Below are positions 55,257-64,000 of a DNA stretch of 64,000 nt, in pieces. A program made the translations under genes and the position numbers. How positions within the stretch are numbered: position 1 is the first letter of the stretch; each line of letters begins with the position of its first letter. The DNA is taken from contig NZ_PGTS01000002.1 in assembly GCF_002844235.1 (NCBI RefSeq), positions 744,001-808,000 of the forward strand. Reading direction: 5' to 3'. This stretch comes from Thalassospira povalilytica (lineage in GTDB: Bacteria > Pseudomonadota > Alphaproteobacteria > Rhodospirillales > Thalassospiraceae). The notes below the pieces were generated by a model that was not told the origin of the DNA, searched no databases, and saw nothing but the letters and a program-made list of their open reading frames with translations.

Positions 55257-56354
55257 ATGGCAGACACAACCAACGCTGTTGAACTGCAAAATGTCGTGAA
55301 ACGTTACGGGGAATTCACTGCGGTCAAACGCATGGATCTGACCGTACCTGATAACAGCTTTGTCACCTTCCTTGGCCCGTCGGGCTGTGGCAAGACGACA
55401 ACCTTGCGCATGATTGCAGGTCTGACCGACGTTACCGAAGGTGATTTGTTGATCCGGGGCAAACGGGTCAACAGTCTTCCGATCCATAAGCGCAATCTTG
55501 GCCTTGTGTTTCAGAACTACGCCCTGTTCCCGCACAAGACGATTTTCGACAATATCGCCTTTGGCCTGAAATACCGCAAAGTCGCCAAGGCCGACATTGC
55601 CAAGAAAGTTACCGACGCGCTTGAACTGGTGCAGCTTCCCCATGTCGCGGACCGGTATCCCAATCAGCTTTCCGGCGGCCAGCAACAGCGTATTGCGCTT
55701 GCGCGTGCGATTGTGATCGAACCCGATGTGTTGTTGCTTGATGAACCGCTATCCGCCCTTGATGCGAACCTGCGCGAAGAAATGCGGGTCGAGCTTAAAC
55801 GCATTCAGCGCGAACTGGGCGTTGCAACCGTCTTTGTCACCCATGACCAGTCAGAGGCCCTTGCCATGTCTGACAAGCTGGTGGTGATGAATAACGGCAT
55901 CGTCGAACAGGAAGGCGCCCCGGAAGATGTTTATAACAATCCGGCATCCGCATTCGTTGCCGACTTCCTAGGCCATTCCAACATTATTGCCGCAAATCTT
56001 GGCAGCCCGGATGCGGCCTTTACCAGTGTTAATCTGCAAAGTGGTGAAACGCTTTTGACCACAGCGGAACAAACCGCCAAGGCCAACGGATCAAAGGATG
56101 TCCGTGCGGTCATCCGTGCGGAAAAGATTGAACTGTCAGATCAGAACAGCGCCAAGGATGGCAGCATCGCCATTCCCGGCAAGATCAAGACAGTCGATTA
56201 TCTTGGTCAGCAGGCCCGATATTTCGTTACGGCCAATGGCCGCGACTGGCAGGTGATCAATCCGATTGATGCCCGCCCCCATCAGGAAGGTGCCGATATC
56301 TTTATGCATATCGCGGCACGTAATTGTGTGTTGTTGCCCGGTCATCAGGACTAA
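55257..56354 (+). CDS. Polyamine-family ABC transporter ATP-binding protein (PotA-like)
   Basis: An ATPase of 365 residues begun at MADTTNAVE. Walker A GPSGCGKTT, signature LSGGQQQRIALARA, Walker B VLLLDEPLSALDA, switch His in VFVTHDQSEA, and a C-terminal TOBE domain. It completes the four-part transporter. Confidence 0.92.
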   Translation: MADTTNAVELQNVVKRYGEFTAVKRMDLTVPDNSFVTFLGPSGCGKTTTLRMIAGLTDVTEGDLLIRGKRVNSLPIHKRNLGLVFQNYALFPHKTIFDNIAFGLKYRKVAKADIAKKVTDALELVQLPHVADRYPNQLSGGQQQRIALARAIVIEPDVLLLDEPLSALDANLREEMRVELKRIQRELGVATVFVTHDQSEALAMSDKLVVMNNGIVEQEGAPEDVYNNPASAFVADFLGHSNIIAANLGSPDAAFTSVNLQSGETLLTTAEQTAKANGSKDVRAVIRAEKIELSDQNSAKDGSIAIPGKIKTVDYLGQQARYFVTANGRDWQVINPIDARPHQEGADIFMHIAARNCVLLPGHQD

Positions 56355-56389
56355 GGATCGCTGATACCGGTTCAGGAGAGCCACCATAA

Positions 56390-57766
56390 ATGACGCATGA
56401 TAAGAAAAATCCGGTCGGTCATAACCGGGAATCCCGCCTGTTTTATCAAAGCCGGTCGCGCCGCCCGCTGATTGACCGCGCCGAAGGCGTTTATATGTGG
56501 GACGTCGATGGCAAACGCTATATCGATGCGTCCAGCGGGGCGATGGTCAGCAATATCGGCCATAGTGACCCGCGCGTGATTGCCGCGATGAATGCACAGC
56601 TTGAAAAAGCAAGTTTCGCCTATCGCCTGCATTTTGAAAATGACGCGGCCGAAAACCTTGCCTGGCGGTTGGCCGAACGTGCACCAGGCGATCTTGAACG
56701 GGTGTTCTTTGTTTCGGGTGGGTCCGAGGCGGTTGAAAGCTGCATCAAGCTTGCCCGCCAATACGCACTGGCCAAGGGTGAACCCCAGCGCACCAAAGTC
56801 ATTTCACGGTTCCCAAGCTATCATGGCTCCACCCTTGGTGCGCTTGCCCTGACCGGCTATACGCCGATGCATGCGCCGTTCGCGCCGATGATGGTCGACC
56901 AACCGAAAATCCCTGCCCCGACCTGTTATCTGGATCGTGATGATCTGTCCGATCATGATCGCGGCATCAAATATGCCAATATGCTCGAAGCAGAGATCAT
57001 CAAACAGGGTCCGGAAACAGTTCTTGGTTTCATCATGGAACCGGTTGGCGGGGCGGCCACCGGCGCGCTGGTTGCACCGGATAGTTATTATGGCCGCATC
57101 CGCGAGATTTGCGATCAATACGGTATTCTTCTGATCTATGACGAGGTCATGACAGGGGCCGGTCGGACCGGGAAATATTTTGCCTGCGAACATTGGGGCA
57201 TCACGCCCGATATCCTTGCTGTTTCCAAGGGGTTGGCCGCGGGTTATGCGCCGCTTGGCGCGATGATTGCGCCCGATCGTATCGTCGGGCCGGTTCTTGA
57301 TCATGGCGGGTTTATCCATGGCTATACCTATGCCGGGAACCCGCTTGCCTGTGCGGCGGGGAATGCGGTTCTTGATGTGATTGACGAAGACGGTTTGCTT
57401 GAAAATGCCGCAACAAGCGGTGCGGCCCTAAAAGCCGAACTTTCCAAGCTGTCAGATGAATTCACCATGATCGGTGATGTACGCGGCAAGGGATTGTTGC
57501 TTGCGGTTGAGCTGGTCAAGGATCGCAAATCCATGGAACCGCTTGATCCCAAACATATGGCGGCCGCCCGACTGGTCGATATCGCCTATGACAAGGGATT
57601 GATCATTTACTGGCGTCGCACACGCGGCGGATATCGGGGCGATCACGTGATGGTCTGCCCGCCCATGACCATCAAGTCCGAACAGTTCGACGACATTATG
57701 GTGCCATTGCGTGCCGCCCTTGCCGAACTTCAGGATGAACTTCTCGTCGCCGGAGCCTTTTCATGA
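56390..57766 (+). CDS. Class III aminotransferase of the BKACE operon
   Basis: A PLP enzyme of 458 residues. The phosphate-binding SGGSEAVES, DEVMTGAGRTGKY and the PLP Lys in AVSKGLAAGYAPLGAMI are visible. GGAGAGCC lies before the ATG. It overlaps the BKACE gene by ATGA. Class III enzymes transaminate omega- and beta-amino groups; with BKACE next, a product that is a beta-keto acid is a reasonable inference. Confidence 0.88.
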   Translation: MTHDKKNPVGHNRESRLFYQSRSRRPLIDRAEGVYMWDVDGKRYIDASSGAMVSNIGHSDPRVIAAMNAQLEKASFAYRLHFENDAAENLAWRLAERAPGDLERVFFVSGGSEAVESCIKLARQYALAKGEPQRTKVISRFPSYHGSTLGALALTGYTPMHAPFAPMMVDQPKIPAPTCYLDRDDLSDHDRGIKYANMLEAEIIKQGPETVLGFIMEPVGGAATGALVAPDSYYGRIREICDQYGILLIYDEVMTGAGRTGKYFACEHWGITPDILAVSKGLAAGYAPLGAMIAPDRIVGPVLDHGGFIHGYTYAGNPLACAAGNAVLDVIDEDGLLENAATSGAALKAELSKLSDEFTMIGDVRGKGLLLAVELVKDRKSMEPLDPKHMAAARLVDIAYDKGLIIYWRRTRGGYRGDHVMVCPPMTIKSEQFDDIMVPLRAALAELQDELLVAGAFS

Positions 57767-58692
57767 GCCGGAAAGTTATCATCACCTGCGCGGTTACCGG
57801 ATCGGTTCACACCCCGTCCATGAGCCCGCATTTGCCCATCACACCCGATGAAATCGCCAGGCAGGCGATTGATGCGGCCAATGCCGGTGCATCGATCCTG
57901 CATCTGCATGCCCGTGATCCCAAGACCGGCTTTCCAAGCCCGGATCCCGACCTGTTCATGGACTTCCTGCCAAAGATCAAGGCCGCAACCGATGCAGTGA
58001 TCAATATCTCGACCGGCGGTGGCATGACCATGACGGTCAAGGACCGCATTCGTGCCGCCACCCATGCATCACCGGAAATGGCGTCGCTCAATATGGGGAC
58101 GATGAATTTCGGCCTGTTTCCGGCCCTTGCGGGACGCAGCGAATGGAAACATGACTGGGAACCGGAATTTCTTGAAAGCAGCCGCGACTTTGTTTTCAAA
58201 AATACGTTTTCCGACATCGAGACCATTCTGGCCGATCTTGGCGAAGCCAACGGCACGCGGTTCGAATTTGAATGCTATGACGTTGGTCATCTTTATACCC
58301 TTGCCCATTTCGTTGACCGCGGCCTGATCAAGGGCCCGATCTTTATCCAGTTTGTGCTGGGTGTTCTGGGCGGGATCGGGGCTGATCCCGATAACCTTGC
58401 CCATCTGAAACGCACCGCCGACAAGCTGTTTGGTGATCAATACCAGTTCTCGGTTCTGGGGGCCGGTCGTCATCAGATGCCGCTTGCCAGCATGGCCGCC
58501 GCGATGGGTGGCAATGTCCGGGTCGGACTTGAAGACAATCTTTATCTGCGCAAGGGCGAACTTGCGCCGGACAACGCATCACAGGTTCGCAAAATCCGCG
58601 AAATCCTGGACGGGTTGTCTCTTGAAATCGCAACACCGGACGAGGCGCGTGCGATTTTGGGGCTTAAAGGGGCTGACAAGGTCGCCTTCTAG
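57763..58692 (+). CDS. Beta-keto acid cleavage enzyme (BKACE, DUF849 family)
   Basis: A TIM-barrel Zn enzyme of 309 residues. The metal ligands are in LHLHARDP and a Glu in RVGLEDNLYL, as in 3-keto-5-aminohexanoate cleavage enzyme. Members condense a beta-keto acid with acetyl-CoA to give acetoacetate and a new acyl-CoA. The substrate of this member is unknown. Translationally coupled to the aminotransferase by a 4-nt overlap. Confidence 0.93.
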   Translation: MSRKVIITCAVTGSVHTPSMSPHLPITPDEIARQAIDAANAGASILHLHARDPKTGFPSPDPDLFMDFLPKIKAATDAVINISTGGGMTMTVKDRIRAATHASPEMASLNMGTMNFGLFPALAGRSEWKHDWEPEFLESSRDFVFKNTFSDIETILADLGEANGTRFEFECYDVGHLYTLAHFVDRGLIKGPIFIQFVLGVLGGIGADPDNLAHLKRTADKLFGDQYQFSVLGAGRHQMPLASMAAAMGGNVRVGLEDNLYLRKGELAPDNASQVRKIREILDGLSLEIATPDEARAILGLKGADKVAF

Positions 58693-58760
58693 CCCGCCTG
58701 AAACGACGAACCAGTTGATACGACAACCGTTTATCCACGTAACAGTGAAAGGCGGCAGCG

Positions 58761-59819
58761 ATGATGCGTGCCTATTTCTCAGACGATCAGTTACGCCACC
58801 ACGGCAAGACATTCATTGTCGCGGGCGAGAAAAAACCGATCCCCGAAGTCCCTGAACGCGCCGAAATCCTGCATACGGCGATTGCGCGGCTGGGGCTTGA
58901 GGTCTGTGCACCATCAGATGCCGGTATGGCCCCGATTGCTGCCATTCACGACAATCAATATCTGAATTTCCTACAAACCATTTACCCGGAATGGATTGCC
59001 GCAGGCGGGTCGGAGCTGGTGATCCCGAACATTCATCCGTTTGATCGTAATGGCCCCTACCCGCGCCATCATGCCGGCAAGGCCGGTTTTCATCTGGGTG
59101 ATACATCCTGCCCGATATCGGAAACCACGTGGCAATCGGCCTATGCCAGTGCGCAAACCGCGATTTCAGCCGCCCGTCATGTCCGTGATGGCGGCGCGCA
59201 ATCGGCCTATGCGCTGTGTCGTCCGCCCGGACATCACGCCAGTTCCAACCTTGCCGGTGGGTTCTGTTATCTGAATAACAGTGCGATTGCCGCACAGGAA
59301 TTGCGCGAAAAATATGACCGGGTGGCGATCCTTGATGTCGATCTGCATCATGGCAACGGCACCCAGCATATTTTCTATGAACGGTCCGATGTCCTGACCC
59401 TTTCGATCCATGCCGACCCGATGGATTTTTATCCATTCTTCTGGGGCAATGCCGAAGAAACCGGGGCCAAGGACGGGGTTGGTTTTAACAAGAACTATCC
59501 ATTGGCACTGGGCAGTGGCGATGACGTGTTCCTCGCCGCACTTGACCGGGCGATGGCAGCGATTGACGAATTCGGGGCCGATGCGGTGGTGGTCGCACTC
59601 GGTCTTGATGCATCGCGGGATGATCCGTTTGGCGGCCTTGCTGTCAGCCCGGATGGTTTTTCCAGGATCGGTGAAAAAATTGGCACCCTTACCTGCCCAA
59701 CCGTGATAGTGCAGGAAGGTGGTTATGTTAGCGTCACGCTGGCGGAAAACCTGTATCAGTTTCTAAGCGCCTTTGGCGCCACCAACAAAAACATTTCGAT
59801 ATCAGAAGGCCCCAAATGA
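58761..59819 (+). CDS. HDAC-like acetylpolyamine amidohydrolase
   Basis: A Zn-dependent deacetylase of 352 residues of the class II HDAC/acetylpolyamine amidohydrolase family. The catalytic His pair is in RPPGHHASSN, the zinc ligands in LDVDLHHGNGTQ and a later Asp in LGLDASRDDPFGG. It would remove acetyl from a polyamine or an N-acetyl-amine. It overlaps the following FAD gene by 4 nt (ATGA). Translation may begin at either of two adjacent ATGs. Confidence 0.9.
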   Translation: MMRAYFSDDQLRHHGKTFIVAGEKKPIPEVPERAEILHTAIARLGLEVCAPSDAGMAPIAAIHDNQYLNFLQTIYPEWIAAGGSELVIPNIHPFDRNGPYPRHHAGKAGFHLGDTSCPISETTWQSAYASAQTAISAARHVRDGGAQSAYALCRPPGHHASSNLAGGFCYLNNSAIAAQELREKYDRVAILDVDLHHGNGTQHIFYERSDVLTLSIHADPMDFYPFFWGNAEETGAKDGVGFNKNYPLALGSGDDVFLAALDRAMAAIDEFGADAVVVALGLDASRDDPFGGLAVSPDGFSRIGEKIGTLTCPTVIVQEGGYVSVTLAENLYQFLSAFGATNKNISISEGPK

Positions 59820-60961
59820 CCCATTCAGACATCCTGATTATTGGCGGCGGCATCGCCGGTATGTCGGCCGCATATTTTCTGGCCAAGGCGGGTAAATCCG
59901 TCACCGTTCTGGAGCGCGAAGATCAGCCGGGCTATCACAGCACCGGCCGGTCCGCCGCCCTTTATAGCGAAACCTATGGCCCGAAAATCATCCGCAAGAT
60001 GTCGACGGCAAGTCGCGATTTCTTTTTGAACCCGCCAGCCGGTTTTACCGAAAACCCGATCCTGACCCCGCGCGGGATCATCATGTATGCCGGGCCGGGC
60101 GAAGAAGCCGAACTTGATGCCCTGATTTCCGAAGGCCGGGCGAACGGCGCGAACTTCACCGAACTGACCCCGGATGCGCTTAAGGAAATCGTGCCGATCC
60201 TTAATACCGATCTGATCGCCAAGGGTGCGCATGAACCCGATGCGATGGACATTGATGTTCATGCCCTTCACTGGGGCTTTATCCGTCAGTTCAAGGCCGT
60301 GGGTGGCAACCTTGTCATCAAGGCCGATGTCAGTGCGATTGCCAAAGCCGGTGACAATTGGCAGGTCACCCTTGCCAATGGCGACGTTCATAGCGGTGCA
60401 ATCCTTGTCAATGCCGCAGGTGCCTGGGCCGATGACATCGCCAGCAAGGCCGGTGTCAAACCGCTTGGCATTGTGCCAAAACGCCGGACTGCCGTGATGG
60501 TGGATGCGCCCGATGGCATGGATATTCATGGTCTTCCGATGGTCGCGGCCCTTGATGAAAGCCTGTATTTCAAGGAAGACGCAGGCCGGTTGCTGGTATC
60601 GCCCGCCGATAAAACCCCGACCGAACCCCATGATGTCCAGCCCGAAGAACTTGATATCGCCATTGCGATTGATCGTCTGATGACCGCGACCAGCGTTGTG
60701 GTCCGTCGCCCGGGTGAATCCTGGGCCGGGTTGCGCAGCTTCTTTGCCGATGGCGACCCTGTTTCAAGCTTTGATCCGCAAGATGACAGCTTCTATTGGC
60801 TGGCCGGCCAGGGTGGCTATGGCATTCAGACAGCCCCCGCCATGGGTGAATATGCCGCAAGCCTGATCTGTGGCAACGGCATTCCGCCCCATATGGAAAA
60901 GCTTGGCGTACGCGAAGATGCCCTGTCGGCAAGCCGCCCGACACTTGCATCTGGCAAATGA
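59816..60961 (+). CDS. DAO-family FAD-dependent amine/D-amino acid oxidoreductase
   Basis: A 381-residue flavoprotein. The FAD motif is IIGGGIAGMSAAYFLAKAGKSVTVLE, with GYHSTGRSAALYS and GQGGYGIQTAPAMGEYAA. It resembles glycine or D-amino acid oxidases of catabolic operons. It is translationally coupled to the amidohydrolase. It likely oxidises a C-N bond of an intermediate in the same pathway; the substrate is unknown. Confidence 0.85.
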   Translation: MTHSDILIIGGGIAGMSAAYFLAKAGKSVTVLEREDQPGYHSTGRSAALYSETYGPKIIRKMSTASRDFFLNPPAGFTENPILTPRGIIMYAGPGEEAELDALISEGRANGANFTELTPDALKEIVPILNTDLIAKGAHEPDAMDIDVHALHWGFIRQFKAVGGNLVIKADVSAIAKAGDNWQVTLANGDVHSGAILVNAAGAWADDIASKAGVKPLGIVPKRRTAVMVDAPDGMDIHGLPMVAALDESLYFKEDAGRLLVSPADKTPTEPHDVQPEELDIAIAIDRLMTATSVVVRRPGESWAGLRSFFADGDPVSSFDPQDDSFYWLAGQGGYGIQTAPAMGEYAASLICGNGIPPHMEKLGVREDALSASRPTLASGK

Positions 60962-61009
60962 TCAAATATCGGCAGGGATAAAAGCCCCCTGCCTGATGGA
61001 GAAAACAGC

Positions 61010-62296
61010 ATGACCGGTTTTGATCGCGCCACCCTTCGCAAGGCGGTTGCCGACCGTACATCACAGGCGATTGATGATCTTTGCGCACTGGTGCGTCATG
61101 ACAGTCTTTTGGGCAATGAAGCATCGGCGCAAGACTGGATCGCCGATCAGTTTGCCAAGATGGGACTGGATGTTGAACGTGTGACGATTGACATCGACGC
61201 ATTGCGCGATCAGCCGGGTTTTTCCCCGCCGGTGATTGAAGATTATGACGGGCGGGAAAACGTTGTCGGCTTGCACCGCCCGAAAAACCCGACCGGTCGC
61301 AGCCTGATCCTGAACGGGCATATGGATGTTGTGCCGACCGGACCGGTTGATCAATGGCGGCGTGGTCCGTTTGATCCGCATGTCGATGGTGACTGGCTTT
61401 ATGGACGCGGTGCCGGTGATATGAAGGCCGGTATCATTGCCTATTGCCATGCCCTTCGGGCACTTCATGATATCGGGCTTGAACCCGCCGCCCCGGTCAC
61501 CCTGCAATCGGTGATCGAGGAAGAATGCACCGGCAATGGTGCACTTGCCTGTCTGCATGCCGGGTATCGTGCCGATTGCGCGATCATTCCCGAACCGTTC
61601 AACCAGACACTTATGACCGCGCAGCTTGGCGTGATGTGGTTCCAGATCCATGTATCGGGAAGCCCGGCGCACGTTCTCGATACCTCGGCCGGAAGCAACG
61701 CGATTGAGGCGGCCTTTGGCTTTTTTGAAGTTCTCAAAGAAGTCGAGGATATCTGGAACCATCCGACCGACCGGCATTGTGCATACGGGGCGCATGTTCA
61801 CCCCGTAAACTTCAACCTTGGCAAGATCGAAGGCGGTGAATGGGCATCGACCGTGCCGCCGGTATGTACGGCCGATATCCGTGTCGGTTTCTATCCGGGG
61901 ATGGAGCTTGCAAAAGTGCGCGAAACCATCGAGATGGTCAGGCAAAGCGCGCTTGATAATCATCCGGCCTGCAAGGGTGCAAAGATCGACATCATCTATC
62001 GCGGTTTTCAGGCCGAAGGATGCGAGATGGATACCAATCATCCGATGATGACGATGATTGGCGATATCCATCAGGAAGTGACCGGAAACACGATTAAAAA
62101 CTATGCCTCGACCGCGACCACGGATGCGCGTTTCTTCCAGATTTACGGCAATATCCCGGCCACCTGTTACGGGCCCAAAGCCGAACGGATTCACGGCATT
62201 GATGAACGGGTTTCAATCGCATCGATGATGGAAGTCACCGAGGTCCTTGCGCTGTTCATTGCAGACTGGTGCGGTGTGCAAAAGCGTGATAGCTAA
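61010..62296 (+). CDS. M20-family (ArgE/DapE-like) deacylase
   Basis: A di-zinc amidohydrolase of 428 residues. Landmarks include LNGHMDVVPTG, GRGAGDMKAG and IEEECTGNGALACL, which contain the metal His/Asp/Glu and the catalytic Glu. These enzymes hydrolyse N-acyl-amino acids such as N-acetylornithine or N-succinyl-DAP. TGGAGAAAAC lies before the ATG. The operon therefore encodes two separate deacylases. Confidence 0.88.
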   Translation: MTGFDRATLRKAVADRTSQAIDDLCALVRHDSLLGNEASAQDWIADQFAKMGLDVERVTIDIDALRDQPGFSPPVIEDYDGRENVVGLHRPKNPTGRSLILNGHMDVVPTGPVDQWRRGPFDPHVDGDWLYGRGAGDMKAGIIAYCHALRALHDIGLEPAAPVTLQSVIEEECTGNGALACLHAGYRADCAIIPEPFNQTLMTAQLGVMWFQIHVSGSPAHVLDTSAGSNAIEAAFGFFEVLKEVEDIWNHPTDRHCAYGAHVHPVNFNLGKIEGGEWASTVPPVCTADIRVGFYPGMELAKVRETIEMVRQSALDNHPACKGAKIDIIYRGFQAEGCEMDTNHPMMTMIGDIHQEVTGNTIKNYASTATTDARFFQIYGNIPATCYGPKAERIHGIDERVSIASMMEVTEVLALFIADWCGVQKRDS

Positions 62297-62338
62297 ACCC
62301 GAATAAATTATTCAATTTTGTCACCAAAGGAGAGCTTC

Positions 62339-62686
62339 ATGAGCGTTCAACGTTTCCACACCGGCCCGCGTATGAGCCAGGCCGTTGTTCACGGCAACAC
62401 CATCTATCTTGCAGGCCAGGTTGGCGATCCCAAAAGCGACGTGACCAACCAGACCAAAGAATGCCTGGCAAAGGTTGACGCACTTCTGGCCGAATGCGGT
62501 TCGAGCAAGGAAAACATCCTGTCGACCACCATCTGGCTGGCTGACATGAAAGACTTCGCTGCCATGAACGAAATCTGGGATGCATGGGTACCGCAGGGCC
62601 ACACCCCGGCACGTGCATGCGGCGAGGCAAAGCTTGCCACCCCGGAATACCTTGTCGAATTCATCGTGGTTGCGGCAAAACCGTAA
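62339..62686 (+). CDS. RidA-family enamine/imine deaminase
   Basis: A 115-residue RidA protein with AAAGGAGAG upstream. The family core includes YLAGQVG and TPARACGEAKLATPEYLVEFI, with the Arg of PAR corresponding to the substrate-binding Arg105. RidA hydrolyses reactive enamines and imines formed by PLP and flavin enzymes, fitting the aminotransferase and amine oxidase in the same operon. It ends the operon before a terminator. Confidence 0.9.
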   Translation: MSVQRFHTGPRMSQAVVHGNTIYLAGQVGDPKSDVTNQTKECLAKVDALLAECGSSKENILSTTIWLADMKDFAAMNEIWDAWVPQGHTPARACGEAKLATPEYLVEFIVVAAKP

Positions 62687-62704
62687 TCGGATCGATCCGA
62701 ACAC

Positions 62705-62738
62705 AAAAGCCCGGCATATCCCCATATGCCGGGCTTTT
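62705..62738. terminator. Bidirectional intrinsic terminator after ridA
   Basis: A perfect 15-bp inverted repeat, AAAAGCCCGGCATAT-CCCC-ATATGCCGGGCTTTT, with a T/A tract on each side. Confidence 0.92.
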
Positions 62739-62756
62739 TGTTTGGGATGCCTCGGG

Positions 62757-63989
62757 TCAGGCCCCGTGTTCCCGGGTCACAATCACGGAACTGGCTTCTA
62801 GTGTCCGGTGGACCGGGCATTTATCCGCGATTTCAAGCAGCCGCTTGCGCACGTCATCGGTAAAATCACCATGCAGGGTGATCAGGCGTTCAAACCGGTC
62901 AATCTTGCCCGACTTGCCGATTTTTTCCGACGCACATTCCGCGCAATCATCCGCGTGAATTTTCTGATGGCGGATTTCAACCCGGATGCCATCAACCGGT
63001 ATTTGTTTGTGATCGGCATACATGCGAAGCGTCATGACCGTGCAGGCCCCAAGCCCAGCCGCAAGAAAATCATAGGGTGACGGACCGCTGTCAAACCCGC
63101 CGACATTTTCCGGCTCATCGGCAATCATGCGATGGTGCCCGGCAATGACCATTGACTGGAATTTGCCAAGACCGGTTTCGCGCACCACCACGCCTTCGGC
63201 CGGTTCCGGAATGTCTTCCACGGCTTTTGGAATATAACGCGTCGCCCATGCGGCAATCACCGTTGCCACATATTGGGCATCATCGGGATTGCGCAGCAAA
63301 TGGTCCGCATCATCAAGGGAGACAAAGCTTTTGGGATGTTTGGCCGCATCATAAATCCGCCCGGCATTTTCAATCCCCACCGTCTGATCCATCGGTGCAT
63401 GCAACACCAGCAACGCCTTGTGCAGCCTGGCCACCGATTTTTCGATGCTGTGATTGCGCAGATCATCGACAAATTGCCGCTTGATCACAAAGGGACGCCC
63501 GCCAAGCGATACTTCCGCCTGCCCGTCGCGGTCGATATCGGCAAGGTAATCGTCAAAATTATGGGTGACATGTTCGACATCGGCCGGGGCACCGATGGTG
63601 GCAATTGCCGTTGCCTCGGGCACGCTATCGGCCACGGCAAGAACCGCCGCCCCGCCCAGCGAATGGCCGATCAAAAGTTTGGGCGCGGCAAATTCATGAC
63701 GCATGAAATCCGCCGCGCGTCGCAGGTCTTCAAGGTTCGACGTAAAATTGGTCGATGAAAAATCCCCACCCGATCCACCAAGCCCGGTAAAATCAAATCG
63801 CAAAACGCCGATCCCCTGCAAGGTCAGGGACTGGGCAATTTTGCGCGCCGCAGTCAAATCCTTGCTGCAGGTAAAGCAATGGGCAAACAGCGCATAGGCC
63901 CGCACCGGCCCGACCGGCAAATCCAGCCTTGCGGCCAGTTGCGCGCCATGGGCACCTTCGAATGTCAGTTTGATGGGCTTGACCGGCAT
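62757..63989 (-). CDS. Alpha/beta-hydrolase - OsmC fusion protein
   Basis: A 410-residue two-domain protein. Residues about 1-255 are an alpha/beta hydrolase with nucleophile elbow GHSLGG and a late DADHLL. Residues about 270-410 are an OsmC/Ohr-like domain with two redox cysteines in GLGACTVMTLRMYA and DKCPVHRTL. OsmC domains reduce organic hydroperoxides; the fused hydrolase may release or detoxify ester-linked substrates. GGAGA precedes the start, 11 nt from the window edge. It converges on ridA. Confidence 0.9.
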   Translation of the reverse strand: MPVKPIKLTFEGAHGAQLAARLDLPVGPVRAYALFAHCFTCSKDLTAARKIAQSLTLQGIGVLRFDFTGLGGSGGDFSSTNFTSNLEDLRRAADFMRHEFAAPKLLIGHSLGGAAVLAVADSVPEATAIATIGAPADVEHVTHNFDDYLADIDRDGQAEVSLGGRPFVIKRQFVDDLRNHSIEKSVARLHKALLVLHAPMDQTVGIENAGRIYDAAKHPKSFVSLDDADHLLRNPDDAQYVATVIAAWATRYIPKAVEDIPEPAEGVVVRETGLGKFQSMVIAGHHRMIADEPENVGGFDSGPSPYDFLAAGLGACTVMTLRMYADHKQIPVDGIRVEIRHQKIHADDCAECASEKIGKSGKIDRFERLITLHGDFTDDVRKRLLEIADKCPVHRTLEASSVIVTREHGA

Positions 63990-64000
63990 GGATGTCTCCG

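Noticed and set aside
61061..62194. 377-residue minus-strand frame opposite the M20 deacylase
   Set aside because: The M20 metal-site motifs are on the forward strand, and the reverse translation has no recognisable domain.
52182..62686. Ectoine degradation (doe) operon
   Set aside because: There is no DoeA-like M24 hydrolase, DoeB-type AstE-family deacetylase or aspartate-semialdehyde dehydrogenase, and BKACE is not part of that pathway.
1..64000. CRISPR arrays, prophage or insertion sequences
   Set aside because: No regularly spaced 25-40-bp repeats, no transposase or integrase genes and no terminal inverted repeats were seen. The only tandem repeats are the short ones before puuB.

Overview
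The window looks like chromosomal DNA of a free-living, respiratory alphaproteobacterium of the Thalassospira/Rhodospirillales type. This is inferred from a tig-clpP pair with an alphaproteobacterial Lys/Ala-rich tail, paired bacterioferritins of the Magnetospirillum kind, BetI/BetB/BetA beside ChoXWV, an iron-sulfur photolyase of the PhrB family, and gene organisation typical of marine heterotrophs. Almost all of the sequence is evenly GC-rich, densely coding core DNA. The clear exception is one AT-rich gene near 49-50.7 kb.

Layout. 1-2.1 kb: clpP (cut by the left edge), tig and tRNA-Leu(UAG). 2.3-8 kb: malonyl-CoA decarboxylase, the bifunctional NAD(P)HX repair enzyme, a DadA-like dehydrogenase and an orphan PAS histidine kinase. 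8.1-12.8 kb: copper and iron handling. A copA-cueR-cytochrome c operon is read from a MerR-type promoter with a 19-bp spacer, followed by two bacterioferritin subunits with complementary active-site losses. 13-15 kb: (6-4)-type photolyase and a DUF1127 peptide. 15.7-22.3 kb: a GtsABCD-like sugar ABC transporter converging on a GtrS/GltR-like two-component pair. 22.5-29.3 kb: a calcium/phytase-like lipoprotein, a renalase-like FAD protein with DUF2256 and DUF3253 partners, glucose-6-phosphate isomerase, a PfkB sugar kinase and a Cys-phosphatase.

29.4-39.3 kb is a putrescine module: agmatinase, PuuC, PuuR, PuuA, a class III transaminase and two PuuB-like oxidases, with a group III truncated haemoglobin in between. 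39.5-41.1 kb is L-serine dehydratase. 41.3-48.9 kb is choline uptake and oxidation to glycine betaine: betI-betB-betA divergent from choX-choW-choV.

49.1-50.7 kb holds a solitary reverse transcriptase with D...YIDD catalytic residues and a helical C-terminal extension. It resembles defence (Abi/DRT) reverse transcriptases and lies between the choV terminator and moaD; this is the most foreign-looking item. 51-62.7 kb is a LysR-controlled catabolic operon: a polyamine-family ABC transporter, class III aminotransferase, BKACE enzyme, HDAC-like amidohydrolase, FAD oxidase, M20 deacylase and RidA. Together these suggest an undescribed route for an N-acylated amine or beta-amino acid that ends in BKACE cleavage to acetoacetate and an acyl-CoA. 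The window closes with an alpha/beta-hydrolase-OsmC fusion.
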